Source of the DNA: Latrodectus hesperus
Lineage: Eukaryota; Arthropoda; Arachnida; Araneae; Theridiidae
Assembly (NCBI GenBank): GCA_037975125.1
Contig: CM075852.1
Coordinates: 8,497,258-8,561,257, forward strand
DNA length: 64,000 nucleotides
Reading direction: 5' to 3'
Shown here: positions 11,821 to 26,044 of the stretch, piece after piece
Position numbering within the stretch: position 1 is the first letter of the stretch
How the letters are laid out: each line of letters begins with the position of its first letter
Notes under the pieces: model-generated
The model's database searches: none
Seen by the model: only the letters and a program-made list of their open reading frames with translations
What the model was told of the DNA's origin: nothing
Translations under genes and position numbers: made by a program

Positions 11821-11909
11821 TAAGAATGGCAGCCACACTAACAACTGATTTTTATTTTCATTATCTATACTTAATAAGAAAATGTAATTTTAATCAATTG
11901 ACCAGTGTA

Positions 11910-14268
11910 TAACGTGTTATCTGCCAAATAAATTGTGTGGTGATATTTCTTGGTGTTGTGGTTTGAGTAACCAACAATATACTATCATGATAGCTTGCAA
12001 GCAAAACATATAATTAATGTGAAATTATTGAAATGTTTTATTTGCATAATATTTGTATAATAAGAGTAAGTACATGCAGCATAAAAAGATCTGAAGAAAG
12101 CATAATTAAATTTCTGACGCAAGAGAAAGGAAATATAGCTATCACATGATTATTATATTTGTAATAGAATCTTTCATTAAAAAATAACAATAAAATTAAA
12201 CACATTATGCAGAATAAGCAAACCAAAAACAAATTTAATATGCATTAAAAATTATATACAAACATGGCAAATGCCAACATAATTATAGACGGAAAATAAA
12301 ATTTAACGTTAAACATTAATCACGATTTTTTACTCAAGACAAATTCTTGGGAATTAAAATTGTCTAATAAACCAAAAAACAAAATATAAAGAAATTTAGC
12401 AATTATTGCTTGATTATACAAACAGAACTGAAGCTTAGATCTGGTAAATCAGAAACCAATCAAATCTATAAATAATTTATAATTATTACTAATAATTATT
12501 ACTAAGAACAACAAAAATAGTATTTACGAAAGAAAACATTTATTTCACGGAAAATAAAAATCAATGTTTTTCACAATTTATTAAAACTATTATTATTATT
12601 TTGGCAAAATAAATCAACAAATTAAATACTAATTAAAAAACAGTTTCAATTTGTTAAATATTATATAGAATTTCTGCTTTGAAATGCAAATTTATAGAAA
12701 AAATTTTAAATATGTATAAGAAAATATTTTTAATAGATGTTGAATTTTCAAGTGTAAAATGTGAACGTTCCGAAGATTTTTTTGTGCATTTATTACTTTC
12801 TAAAATGTACACGAATGTGATTATGTCATTTATTTAAACTTCTCAAACTAATCTCGATCCATTCACTTATTTTTCGTTTTAGGACGAAAACTATTAATTA
12901 AACATCAATTTTATTTTATTATTTGTGTCCGACCCCCATAACTTTCTCAAAACGCGGCTGGAAGATTTTTCCAGTTTCCTCCCACCTATGACGGTAGGGA
13001 AGTCTGCTTCCGTGACGTTTCCCTTTTTCTCCCGATCCCATCCTCCCCGACGACTTTTTCCTTCCTCTTCCTTCCTTTTTTTTCCCCCAACATTTCCCCC
13101 TTTTATCCCTTTTCTCACTACGTACTTCAGAATATCTTCTCATCACGTATACCCCAGGGAGTTTCTCTGAAATCAAAATATAAAAAAGAGGAAAATAAAA
13201 GAAATAGGGAAAGGGATGAACTGTCTCTATGCCGTCTACAATATTGGCAACCCGAAAAAGTTTCTCTGAAGAGCTCTGCCAACATTGAAACTCAAGCGAC
13301 ATTGAAGGAAAAGAATGCGATGGAAAGGCGGGAAGAAGAAAAAAAAATGAGAACTACAACTTCAAAGCGAAAACCAGAAGCATATATGAAGAATCAAGAG
13401 TTAGTGTAGCGCACACAAAAGACTCCCTAGATAAAAAGTTTCGGAAATGGACAGAAGATGGCGCTACTTATCGTGTACTCTCCTCTTCTGTAGTCGATAC
13501 GATAGTTGTCGAAGAAAAGTTGAAGAAAGGAAGAAAAATATCCATAAGATCTATACGCCCTGTAGGCAAGTAGTTTCAAAATAAAGAAAGTACATCATCG
13601 AATTTCGGTATCTTTATGCTCAACAGTTGCTTCAAAGATTTTTGTGTACCATGCTCCCTTGTTATTGCCTTTATTTATTTAAAAAGCAATATTTCAACAA
13701 CTTTTTCGCTTGAATAAAAAAGTTTTATTAAGCTAAATCCATTTCCAGGTACCCTTTGTTGTGTGAGTTACGCCTAAATTGCTTGCGCAATTTTATATAG
13801 AAAAAAATAAATTGGATTTCATATTTATCAAACAAGATATTGATAAAAGTTTCACTACGAAATATCTTATTATACACTAAAACGTACAATACACTAAAAT
13901 GGGAAGAGATATATCCTTTAACCGATAAATTATTTATTGAAATAGGTTGATTTTGTTCGCAATCATTTTCATGTAATAATGTATTATGTACCTCAATCAC
14001 AAGAAAACCAGTTTAAGAAAAGCATTTTTTGAATTTAAAGAAAAAATCTTAACTTTTAAAAGCATACAACGTAATGAATTATAATACAGATATGTAAAAT
14101 AAAATAACGCCATATTTTAAGATTTTTAAAATAATATTACTTTTATTAATATTTCGTGAATAAATACTTTTTCATTCAAATTTTTAATGTTTAACTTTAG
14201 AAAATTGACTTTGAAATAATTCTTAAGCTATCTGTCTTTCTTTTTCAATTCGTCATTTTATTTTTTAG
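11910..14268. other. Upstream sarcoglycan intron or flank, A+T-rich with a pyrimidine-rich island
   Basis: Mostly A+T-rich. Positions 12920-13120 form a C/T-rich island with many TTCC and TTTTCCC runs; open frames there are low-complexity. No sarcoglycan exon was recognised, although the phase-2 acceptor at 14268 implies that this stretch is intron. Confidence 0.55.
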
Positions 14269-14392
14269 GTTAGAATCTGTGTTGAAAAAAGTGAAAATTC
14301 GCAGCGAGGGAAAAGTTCAAGTTCATTCACCTGCAGGTGGAATATCTGTCACAGGACTTCGAGATATGAATCTTAAATCAACAGGTGGAAAA
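14269..14392 (+). CDS. Scgdelta: Sarcoglycan (gamma/delta/zeta type), internal coding exon
   Basis: This exon encodes about 41 residues of the membrane-proximal to distal ectodomain of a sarcoglycan, a single-pass (type II) subunit of the dystrophin-associated complex at the muscle cell membrane. It opens with a pyrimidine-rich acceptor ending in TTTTTTAG at 14268. The first base, G, completes a split codon, so the reading starts (R)LES, as in vertebrate gamma/delta sarcoglycans. Repeating beta-rich text follows (IRSEGKVQVHSPAGG, then GLRDMNLKSTGGK). The donor is a consensus GTAAGT at 14393. The upstream intron is phase 2 and the downstream intron phase 0, which matches the exon at 21635. Both the homology and the splice signals support it. 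Earlier exons encoding the cytoplasmic tail, transmembrane segment and first half of the ectodomain were not found upstream. Assignment to the delta lineage is inferred from residue pattern; beta-sarcoglycan fits less well. Confidence 0.87.
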
Positions 14393-14439
14393 GTAAGTAG
14401 CTGAATGGTGTCCTTTCCAAAAAAATTGCTTAAGAAACT

Positions 14440-14717
14440 GTTGTTGTCGTGTGCCAGCTAGGCTGACGTAATGGGGTGCGGTGCTCCACTTTTCCAACTG
14501 AACCCTATTTTGGTGTGGAGTCCGACTTCCTCAGTACACACATGCCATAGGGACCCTTTTATAGGGTAGGCAACCATTCATACCTCATTCATACAAGGAA
14601 AGGACAAAGACAGGATAGATAGAGAGGGAAAGGACATCCATGCCCGAACCGGGATTCGAAACCAGGAAATCCCTATCCGCAGTCAGGCACACTGACCACT
14701 AGACAAGATGGGCGGCC
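14440..14717 (-). mobile_element. tRNA-derived SINE, family A
   Basis: On the minus strand: head TGTCTAGTGGTCAGTGTG, a B-box region, and a body with the CTACACCAAAATA motif. It ends in GTTGTTGTCG as seen on the + strand. It sits 47 bp beyond the sarcoglycan donor at 14393. Confidence 0.88.
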
Positions 14718-14963
14718 AATAAAGTGATGAACCTTTAAAATAATATATATTGTTTATTAAATTAGCATATTTCTGTTTCACAAATAAATGGAAGAAAAGT
14801 ATCTGTGAATCAGAAACTAAATTAATTTATAAAATTTATTTTCACTAAGCATAGTGATACGAAGTGGTGTAAAGTGTAATTACCACTGAAGTCATTAATT
14901 TGTTGAATTGCAGAATGTGTAGTTATGTACAAGAACAAAAAACGATTCATTAAAGATAGAATG

Positions 14964-15238
14964 TTGTTGTTGTCGTGTGTGCCAACCAGGCTGGCATTAT
15001 GGGGTGTGCTGTTCCACTTTTCCAACTGAACCACATTCAGGTGTAGAGTCCGACTTCCTCAATATACACATGCCATAGGGACCCGTTTATAGGGTAGACA
15101 ACCATACACACCTCATTCATACAAGGAAAGGACAAAAACAGGATAGATAAAGTACATCCATGCCTAAACCGGGATTCGAACCCAGGACCTTCCTATCAGC
15201 AGTCAGGCAAGCTGACCACTGGACAAGTTGGGCGGCTG
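14964..15238 (-). mobile_element. tRNA-derived SINE, family A (second copy)
   Basis: Same family and orientation as the copy at 14440, separated from it by about 245 bp of A+T-rich DNA. The B box on the minus strand is GGGTTCGAATCCC. The 10-mer TTAAGAAACT occurs both just left of the first copy (14430-14439) and just right of this one (15239-15248). Confidence 0.88.
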
Positions 15239-15248
15239 TTAAGAAACT

Positions 15249-16077
15249 AAATATTATATTTAACCGTAGTTTGTCAGCACTTTTACAACAGGATGAGAAA
15301 GAAAAATTCAAAAAAAGAGCTCACTCATTTATATTATATAAATTCAGAAAATAAAAATTAAAAAAAAAACTGAAACGCATTTTTCAGTTACGCATTACGA
15401 CTTTGCACTTACAGTAATCAATTTTCAAATTTTTGCTCGTGGATATCAAATTTCCTGAATTTTCCTTGGGTAAACTTGATAAAATATAATACTGATAGTA
15501 ATAAAAGAAACATTTTAATAATCCAACTGATTCAAATTTTAAAATTGTAAAAAAATAATGTACATTTTTGAAAATTAGAAACTTTGAATAATTTGACATA
15601 CGAACCGAATTAAGTTATCATGTCTTAGAAATAAATTTCAGGCATTACAAAAATGTTCTGTGCAACTTCAGTCTAAAATAATGAGCAGTCGATCATTACA
15701 TTTTTGATATAAAATATAAATCAATAAAAAAAATACCCCTTTTAATGACAATATTCTACAGCAATAAAATTAATACGATAAATTAAATAAAAATAAAACA
15801 GTTAATTTCTCATTTTCTAAAACTATTTATATTTTCTCTCAGATCCTCCATTATAGTAAAATGTATCAGTTCAAAAGCATGTAGCTATAATAATATCGTA
15901 ACGAATACGTTACAAATTATTTAGATATGTAATATCCATGATCTTATAAAAAATTCTAATAATTTGAATTATATTTGTAAAATATTTCATTTATTATGTC
16001 CTATAACTTTTATTAATAAGGCCACCAAGCCATTAACCTTGATCTTCCTTCCAAATACAAAAATAAACATAAGATAA
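15249..16077. other. A+T-rich intronic DNA
   Basis: No domain, RNA or repeat was recognised apart from simple A/T runs. Confidence 0.55.
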
Positions 16078-16086
16078 CAAAGATTT

Positions 16087-16623
16087 GTTGTTGTTGTTGT
16101 TGCTTATCCTCCATGTCTGACGGAGTCAGACTAGATCCACGAGTTCGTTGACTGTAAGGAAGTCGAAGACTAAAAGAGGATTGCTAAAGAGATCCTCCCT
16201 AGAGAGACCCATGCAATCCAAAAGATGCTCAGGAGAAGCCTGATGATTTTGGCACTTGGTGCAGGTGACGAAAGTTTTCCTGCCCTCGTTGAAAGTGAGG
16301 CACTTAATATGACCGCTAGCAAGTCTTGAGAGAACAGTCCGGGTACGTCTGTCACACGGAAGGTCAAGGGACAAACCCGGTTTTGATCCCTTGTACCAAT
16401 TATGGGTGGGGGTGTTTTCCACTCCTCCGAGATTTTTGATTTTTCCCGGGAGTATAACTCCAGAAAAGTAAGTGTGGAAGAGGGAGTAATTGAAATCCTG
16501 CAACCCTCCTTAGCAAGATTATCGGCCATTTCATTCCCGTGGAGATTCACATGTGAAGGTATCCATTGCAAGTGAACATCATGATTAAGTGAAATGAGTT
16601 TTAATTTAAGCAGGATAGAGTTG
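16087..16623 (-). mobile_element. 5'-truncated LINE (RNase H clade) with 9-bp TSD
   Basis: The minus-strand insertion is flanked by CAAAGATTT at 16078-16086 and 16624-16632. From its truncated 5' end it encodes the end of RNase H (MQWIPSHVNLHGNEMADNL, with the final catalytic Asp) and then the ORF2 C-terminus (TRTVLSRLASGHIKCLTF and the C-x2-C-x8-H-x3-C finger). The stop follows, then the GTCTGAC stem-loop and (AAC)n tail, seen on + as GTTGTTGTTG at 16087. A frameshift near 16425 separates RNase H from the C-terminus. Confidence 0.9.
16126..16571 (-). pseudogene. LINE ORF2 C-terminal fragment, frameshifted
   Basis: Two minus-strand frames overlap here. The upstream one carries the RNase H motif GNEMADNLAKEG, and the downstream one carries the zinc-finger tail that ends SREDLFSNPLLVFDFLTVN. 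The switch near 16425 shows a small indel. The protein is otherwise nearly identical to the fragment at 4427-4738, so both come from one recently active family. Confidence 0.88.
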
Positions 16624-17538
16624 CAAAGATTTAAATATCGAAATTAAGAAGTTGGATATTCAGACAATCTTACCCATTCAAAAGGTAAGATAAATCCATA
16701 GCAACAGGATTAGGAAAATCTTTAATAATTGACTTCTTGAAATAGTGAAATACTCCAGACCTTTTCATTAACTTCATTTACAAGGAAAGTGGCAAACCAT
16801 CTTTTAAATTCTAAGTTAATTAGAAGTTTACAGAATTAAAAGTCATATGATTAAAAGTGATTATATAAATTAGTAGCTCTTTTCTTTGCCAGAAAATCCG
16901 CTCTTTCAATTCCTGTAATCCCACAATAAGCAGAAATTCACTCAAAAATGATAAACAGAAATTCACTCATGGTAAGACGTTTGAGTCAATCCGACACGAG
17001 AATCTTTCTGCACTTGTATATATATAAATTCTTTCGAAAGTACAAAATTTATTGTAGAAGATATACTACAAACTGTCATTGATATCCGACAACATATTAG
17101 TTTAAGGGAAATTACTTTTCTGAGCATTTAACTAACTCATAACAATAAATAGTACCTCACATTTACCATGAAAATATTCGTATATTTTGTTATTGATTTA
17201 TGTTATACAAAGTAGTTATAATAGATTTCTGATCAAATCCAATACCTTACTCAATCATGGATCTATCGCTGTAAACATGTATCCAGAAGTTACAGTGATA
17301 TCTTCTCAACAGTTTCATAAACCATTATACCGATCTGAATGGGAATTTTATTCTTACAAATTTTCTCAAATTCAACGTATATACAAAAATTCCTGTAATC
17401 AGGACGTATATTTATATAATAATTACATATTCATTTCTCGAAGAAGAACTAGGTCTTCTACTAACTGATAACCAATTTTATTGAAATCAACTTGATGTCA
17501 AATCAATCTTGATATCTTTAAATTCTTATGATTTAATA

Positions 17539-18431
17539 TTAGGTTGGTGCGTATGAAATGTCGGATTCTCTTTACATGCGGACGTTTTCCTCCCTGTTTT
17601 CGTTATACTTTTGTATTTGGCATAACCTGATTCATACTCGTATTGTCCATTGCCAGAGACTCATTTCAGCAAAATAGGTTTTCTCGAAGGTCTTCCCTTT
17701 TTTATTTCTTTTGAGTTTATTGCCGATATGAATTCTGCCGACATTCGCGTCATTTTCTTATATGAGTACAAACTTGGTAATAGTGCTGCAAAAGCTGCAC
17801 GCAACATAAACCAAGCGTTTGGGGAGAATACGGTTAACGATCGGAAAGTGCAGCGTTGGTTCGAAAAATTTCGGACTGGCGATTTTTCACTGCAAAATGA
17901 GCCGCGCGGAAGACCCAAAACGTCTGTGAAGAATGATGACCTGAAGGCTCTAGTGGAAGCGGATCCAGCCGTATCCACGAGGGAACTTGCTATCAGGATG
18001 AAAGTTGACCATACAACGATATTGAGACACCTTTCTGAGATTGGCAAGGTTAAGAAGATGGACAAGTGGGTACCGCATGCACTGACAGAGCGAAATAAGC
18101 TGGATCGGTTAAACGTATGCTCATCATTGCAGCATCCACCCTATTCACCGGATCTCTCGCCGACCGATTTTCATTTTTTCAAGCATTTAGAGCTGTTTTT
18201 AAGGGGCAAACACTATGAAAATGAAGACAGTCTAAAAAACTCGATATCAGAGTTTATTCATTCTAAAGACCAAAATTTTTTTAAGACAGGCATCTACGCT
18301 TTAAAATATCGTTGGGAGAAGTGTATTGAAGCGAATGGAGCATACTTTGATTGAATAAACAGCTTTTGAAGAAAGATATGCAGTTTTATACAATCACTTA
18401 AGAATCCGACATTTCATACGCACCAATCTAA
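17539..18431 (+). mobile_element. Mariner deletion derivative with intact ends
   Basis: The element has terminal inverted repeats of about 31 bp with one mismatch. The left begins TTAGGTTGGTGCGTATGAAA and the right mirrors it. TA dinucleotides flank both ends (17537-17538 and 18432-18433). It is 893 bp long; canonical mariners are about 1.28 kb. The missing part is the middle of the transposase. The TTAGGTTGGTGC terminus resembles Hsmar1-type (cecropia group) mariners. It lies in the sarcoglycan intron. Confidence 0.95.
17728..18354 (+). pseudogene. Mariner transposase with in-frame central deletion
   Basis: The 208-codon open frame starts at the ATG before NSADIRVIFLYEYKL. It has both helix-turn-helix parts of the DNA-binding domain (residues about 1-110, including RPKTSVKNDDLKALVEADP and KVDHTTILRHLSEIGK) and the WVPHALTE linker. 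It then jumps from NVCSSL directly to HPPYSPDLSPTDFHFF. About 130 residues carrying the first two catalytic Asp residues (the TCDE and HDNA motifs) are gone; the third (SPTD) remains. The frame is still open across the join, so a DNA-binding but catalytically dead protein is possible. Whether it is expressed is unknown. Confidence 0.93.
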
Positions 18432-19139
18432 TAAATTATACGCCCACTATACATTTCTTTTAGAACCTGCAAAATTTTTGGGAAAACATTACATCATTTT
18501 TAAGAAAGTTATGTAAAAAAGGAGAATTATTGTTTCTTCCATAATCACACTATGGAAATGAATTTAATCTTAGCTGTTATTTGGCAAAGGAATTGGTTTT
18601 TTAATCATTCCAAAACCATGACTGTCACACACACCTCATAACAGTAATAAAATTATGGTTGAATGCATTAATTAAAGTTTCGCAGTTAAATATCCATCAA
18701 CAAATGGCCCACCTGTCAACATTAGAAATTTCTTTTCAGTCTTTCTCTTTTGTAAGAAACATATTCCTTCAAATTCAGACGAGAATCAAGTTTGCATAAA
18801 ATTAGTTGAATATACATTTTATAAGTAATAACTAAAGGTTTTCTCGGTCACACACCTGTCAACGCCCCACCAGCCGCTTTAAAACTGAAAATTTATTTTT
18901 AGTTCCCCCCCCCTTTATATGAAAACTATATTCTGTCTAATTCAGACGTGAGTCATGTTTGTTGCATCCCAAATAAGTAAAATTATTAATATTAAAAATT
19001 ACTGTGATAAGAAATATGTGGTAAAAAGATTCAAGATAAAAAAAACTGCAATTAATTTTGTTCCAATTTATATTATTTTGGCACCAAAGATTCAATATCT
19101 CTAAGAAAACATTGAGATTATCATTTAGACTTTTAGTAT

Positions 19140-19795
19140 TGGAATATTGCTCCAGAGCACCAGATAGTCAACAAACAAGAAAACTTTATCAACAGGATCA
19201 AACATGATAATAGGCGAGTCATTTATATTAAATAATAAAAGGTTCATTCGAGCAATTTGAGAGAGAGAATTCTTTGTCTGTCTATAGAGGGACATACACT
19301 GGCCATAGCGAAGCCTAATAAATTTTCATTTGATTAAATTTTGATTCAGCCTAGCATTTTGCCCACTATACCTTGATAGCCAAGTTTTTCAGTAAATTTT
19401 AAGTGGCAGATTCTATCGTAGGTAAATTTAAAGTCCTCAAAAACTGTGAGGGTGGACTTTACGTTTATTTAAATATTTCTTTATGTCCTAGATAAAGCGG
19501 ATAACTTACTAACCTATGCAGTTATTTGTTCTGAAACCCGTCTCTGTGCAGAAGATAATAAATTATTATGCTCCAAGAACAACTCAATCTTAGTCTATCA
19601 TGCGTTTTATGACCTTTAGCAAAGATGTAGGTCCCACACACAAAGAAAAAGGTCTGTATTTATTAATAATCACTATGTTTATTCTTTTTTTAATGCAGGA
19701 ATAACAATAATTTTAAGCCAAACAGAGGGCACACTGTTGTGAAATTTTCTCTCAGTGTCTTTTGAAGAGCCAAAAAGGCGATAGATCTCATATTC
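19140..19795 (-). pseudogene. Fossil LINE reverse transcriptase
   Basis: Minus-strand frames give degraded reverse transcriptase motifs in order. RENFTTVCPLFG lies near 19740 and TSTFAK-like text near 19630. Motif A is STLTVFEDFKFTYDRICHLK near 19440, with FTEKLGYQGIVGKMLG next. The YxDD region is degraded to FVDYLVLW near 19160. Several stops and frameshifts are present. It probably belongs to the RNase H-bearing LINE group also seen in the window, in older form. Confidence 0.82.
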
Positions 19796-21590
19796 TTAAA
19801 GATAGCATGGGTGTTATAGGACCCTGGGCTTTTAGTAACATAGCATATGATTCATTAAAATTTTTATTTCCAATTCAAAATATAAATTCATATAATTTAA
19901 TATTTGGAAAAATTAAGGTTTTCAAAATGATTATTTTATTATAATTTAACTAAATTATCATTGAAATGGAAAATGTGAATCGGATTCTCAGTTTTTAAAA
20001 TCTGTTAAATGAGCTGATCTATTCGATATAACGTTCAAAGAATAAAATAAAAGTTCAATTGTGTCTCATTTGAAACGCTTAAAATTAATTATAAACCCAG
20101 AAAATGAGTCTGAAATTTTTTTAAAAAATCACACAAATTTCATTGATATAAAATCAAAAACTAATCGTTGTTGTACAAAAATAATTTATGTAAAATATTC
20201 CTTTTGTAAAGATTTATCTAACATCACAGCCAGCAATAAATCATTCTATGAACACTTTCTAAATTTTTTTCACTTTAACCTACCAATTTCTCAACTTTAT
20301 TTTCTTAAAATATTTGCCTCAGATATCTATCATCTTTTATATATTTACCTTTGCCAAGAATTCATAAAGGAAGATATAAGAGATGATAAATCTCTAAACA
20401 TCTTTTGAAATTTAAATATTAATATAACTTTTTCAACAATATAAATTTGAGTCTTAATATTTTATGACCGCTTTTCATACTTATCAATTGTTCTAAAATA
20501 TTATTGTTGTCAGTTTCTAATTAATTTGAATTAAATGTAAGATTTTTCTTACAATTTCAAATAATGAATTATTTTTCTTTCATGTTCGTGAATATTAGGT
20601 TTCACGATTTTTATATTATTGTAGTTTTTAAAAGGATTTCCTATATTTTTAATTTTTTAGTAACGGATTTGTTCCTGAAAAGGTGGTAAAATCAGTAATT
20701 TTTTCTTTAAATCAGAAATTAATATCCTCTGACATTTTATTTTTGTTATATATTTAATATTATATTAGTATCATTTATTAATGATCCAAAGAAACTAAAA
20801 TATCATATTCATTAAAAGTATAAAGTCACCTAAGTAAGCATTATAACGAATTTCCTGAATGATTTTGCTTTAAAATAATGAATAACTTACATTTCATTAT
20901 TATAATAATAACTTATTCTTCGTGAATATTATTAATTATTTTATTATCGGAATTAAATGCTCTTTTTATATTTATTAAATTATAAATTCATGATCTAACA
21001 ATCCCTTTTATCATTTGAATGTTTCATTCTAGATTTTTATTATTTTTATATTTATAATATGATCATTGTTATAGTGTTTTAGTTATAAAGTACATTTGCA
21101 AAACATTTTCAAAAATATTTTCAAAAAATAAAAAAAGTCCTTTATTCTGATAAAAATTTTAAATTCTTGATCCAGAATTTTAAACCATTTTGAATTTTTT
21201 TGTCATATCTCAATTCGCAATAACTAAAATATGAAATATTTCTTACAATACAAGTTTTTAGAAGTTGCCTAACCACATAACATAAAAAAAACATTTTCTG
21301 AAATTCAAATATGCGTCGAAAATTCTTCTTGACATGAATTGAATTCTATTATATATTTCTGTATTTTCAAGCAATTTTGATTTATTTTTAATCTAATACT
21401 TGATATGAAGTTGAATATATGAAATAATTTGGCGAGATTATAAAAAAATCAATCTTGAAAATTTTATTAACTTTAAAATTTATAGTAAAAAGAAATATTT
21501 TAGACTAGTATAACCATGTAATAAAAATTAAATATCTCAAAATAACAATATTTTCTAACTGTAACTTCACTCTACTCAACCACGCATGAT
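19796..21590. other. A+T-rich intronic DNA
   Basis: An open frame of 115 codons at 20061-20408 has A+T-driven composition and no recognisable domain. Otherwise nothing was seen before the acceptor of the terminal sarcoglycan exon. Confidence 0.55.
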
Positions 21591-21634
21591 GAGTGTACAC
21601 TCATCTTTTTTCAGCTTTACGTTGTTACTTTCAG

Positions 21635-21856
21635 GTCATAATAGATAGCAACAGGCTGGAAATGAAAAATCTGAAGCTGTCTCGCCGCATGCCAACCGAC
21701 CGAAATGCACAAGAAGTGTACCAAGTGTGCATGTGTGACAACGGCCGCCTCTTCCTTGCTCACAGAGAAGGCCACTGCCACATACAAGACTCCTTTTGCA
21801 AAGAATCTGTCCACGACAAGTACAGGGTACGAGGTGTTCGCTCAAGCGGTTCTTGA
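21635..21856 (+). CDS. Scgdelta: Sarcoglycan (gamma/delta/zeta type), terminal coding exon
   Basis: This is the last coding exon, 73 codons plus TGA. The acceptor is TTGTTACTTTCAG, ending at 21634. A second AG at 21613-21614 would add 20 nt and break the frame. The peptide continues the previous exon in phase 0 (GGK|VIIDSNRLEMKNLKL), matching the conserved sarcoglycan stretch that ends in a leucine/proline-rich strand. It then reads YQVCMCDNGRLFLA with two further cysteines (GHCHI and DSFC). These four cysteines form the EGF-like C-terminal cluster diagnostic of the family and needed for sarcoglycan complex assembly. After the last cysteine there are 18 more, mostly basic and polar residues before the stop; vertebrate delta-sarcoglycan ends almost at once. 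The GC content is clearly higher than in the surrounding intron and 3' DNA. Confidence 0.94.
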   Translation, partial: VIIDSNRLEMKNLKLSRRMPTDRNAQEVYQVCMCDNGRLFLAHREGHCHIQDSFCKESVHDKYRVRGVRSSGS

Positions 21857-22210
21857 GAACAACAAATCCACTGTCTTCCAAAGCAAATATTTAGCGGAAA
21901 CTTTCTTCCTTATTGTTGGAGACAAGCGGCTTGGAGTAATCTAACGGCATCAGATTTCAGATAATGCCGATATTTTTCTAAGCCACGTAAAGGAACGAAG
22001 TACAAAATTTTAACGTTCTCAAAAGCACTTCTGGATACAAAATATCACTAATATCTCGTTGTGGTGATAAATATGCTTCTTTCCTTTGTACAAAGTAGAA
22101 ATATGATAAGCAGGAGTAACGTATTTTCATGTCTTAGCCTTATGAATATCAAGAAATTTGAATTTCTTGTTTTAGTCTCTTTCAGAATAAAAACTGATAG
22201 ACATTTTGTG
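21857..22210 (+). other. Probable sarcoglycan 3' UTR with poly(A) signal
   Basis: The stretch after the sarcoglycan stop has intermediate base composition. It contains a canonical AATAAA at 22186-22191, about 330 nt beyond the stop. The cleavage site itself cannot be seen from sequence; 22210 is only an approximate end. Confidence 0.5.
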
Positions 22211-25830
<3,620 letters not shown>

Positions 25831-26044
25831 ACAAAATTAAATATTAAAAAAATTAAAAAATTGATTTTTAAAAGCTTGAAATTCGCGAACATAATGATAA
25901 AAAATTTATGAGTATATATTGCCAAAATGAAATCAAATACTATTTTGAAGTTTTTAAGAAAATATCTTGGAAATAAAAAATATTATTCCACTAAATTATT
26001 CTTCCAAAACATTGGGATTTTATCTAACAGTCGTATTTCTATTG

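Larger units (their letters stand above)
10318..11907 (+). mobile_element. Tc1-like transposon, decayed, split by a SINE
   Basis: The ends are CACTGCTGGAC on the left and ACCAGTG on the right, a short terminal inversion, each next to a TA (10316-10317 and 11908-11909). Without the SINE at 11237-11526 the element is about 1.3 kb, the normal Tc1 size. The + strand holds broken transposase text: AVMDRSAKSQTIAKEIQSVT (about 10760), a second-domain piece near 10970, and after the SINE LPSAIFKQDNAQPHLPINIQ. That last piece contains the catalytic QDNA motif. Many stops and frameshifts show it is dead. Confidence 0.85.
14393..21634 (+). other. Sarcoglycan penultimate/last intron (7,242 bp, phase 0)
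   Basis: The intron is bounded by GTAAGT and TTTCAG. It has collected at least five mobile elements: two family-A SINEs, a minus-strand LINE 3' fragment, an 893-bp mariner deletion derivative and a fossil minus-strand reverse transcriptase. The remainder is A+T-rich and shows no coding signal that I trust. Confidence 0.85.

Noticed and set aside
12894..13302. Overlapping Lys/Arg/Gly-rich frames near 13 kb
   Set aside because: They come from a pyrimidine-rich low-complexity island and occur in several frames and both strands at once.
15117..15354. Open frames reading PGFEPRT or similar
   Set aside because: They cross the tRNA-derived head of a SINE (B box GGATTCGAACCC), a well-known source of false short proteins.
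20061..20408. 115-codon + strand open frame in the sarcoglycan intron
   Set aside because: It is rich in Lys, Asn, Ile and Phe as expected from A+T bias, has no recognisable domain, and lies between confirmed exons of another gene.
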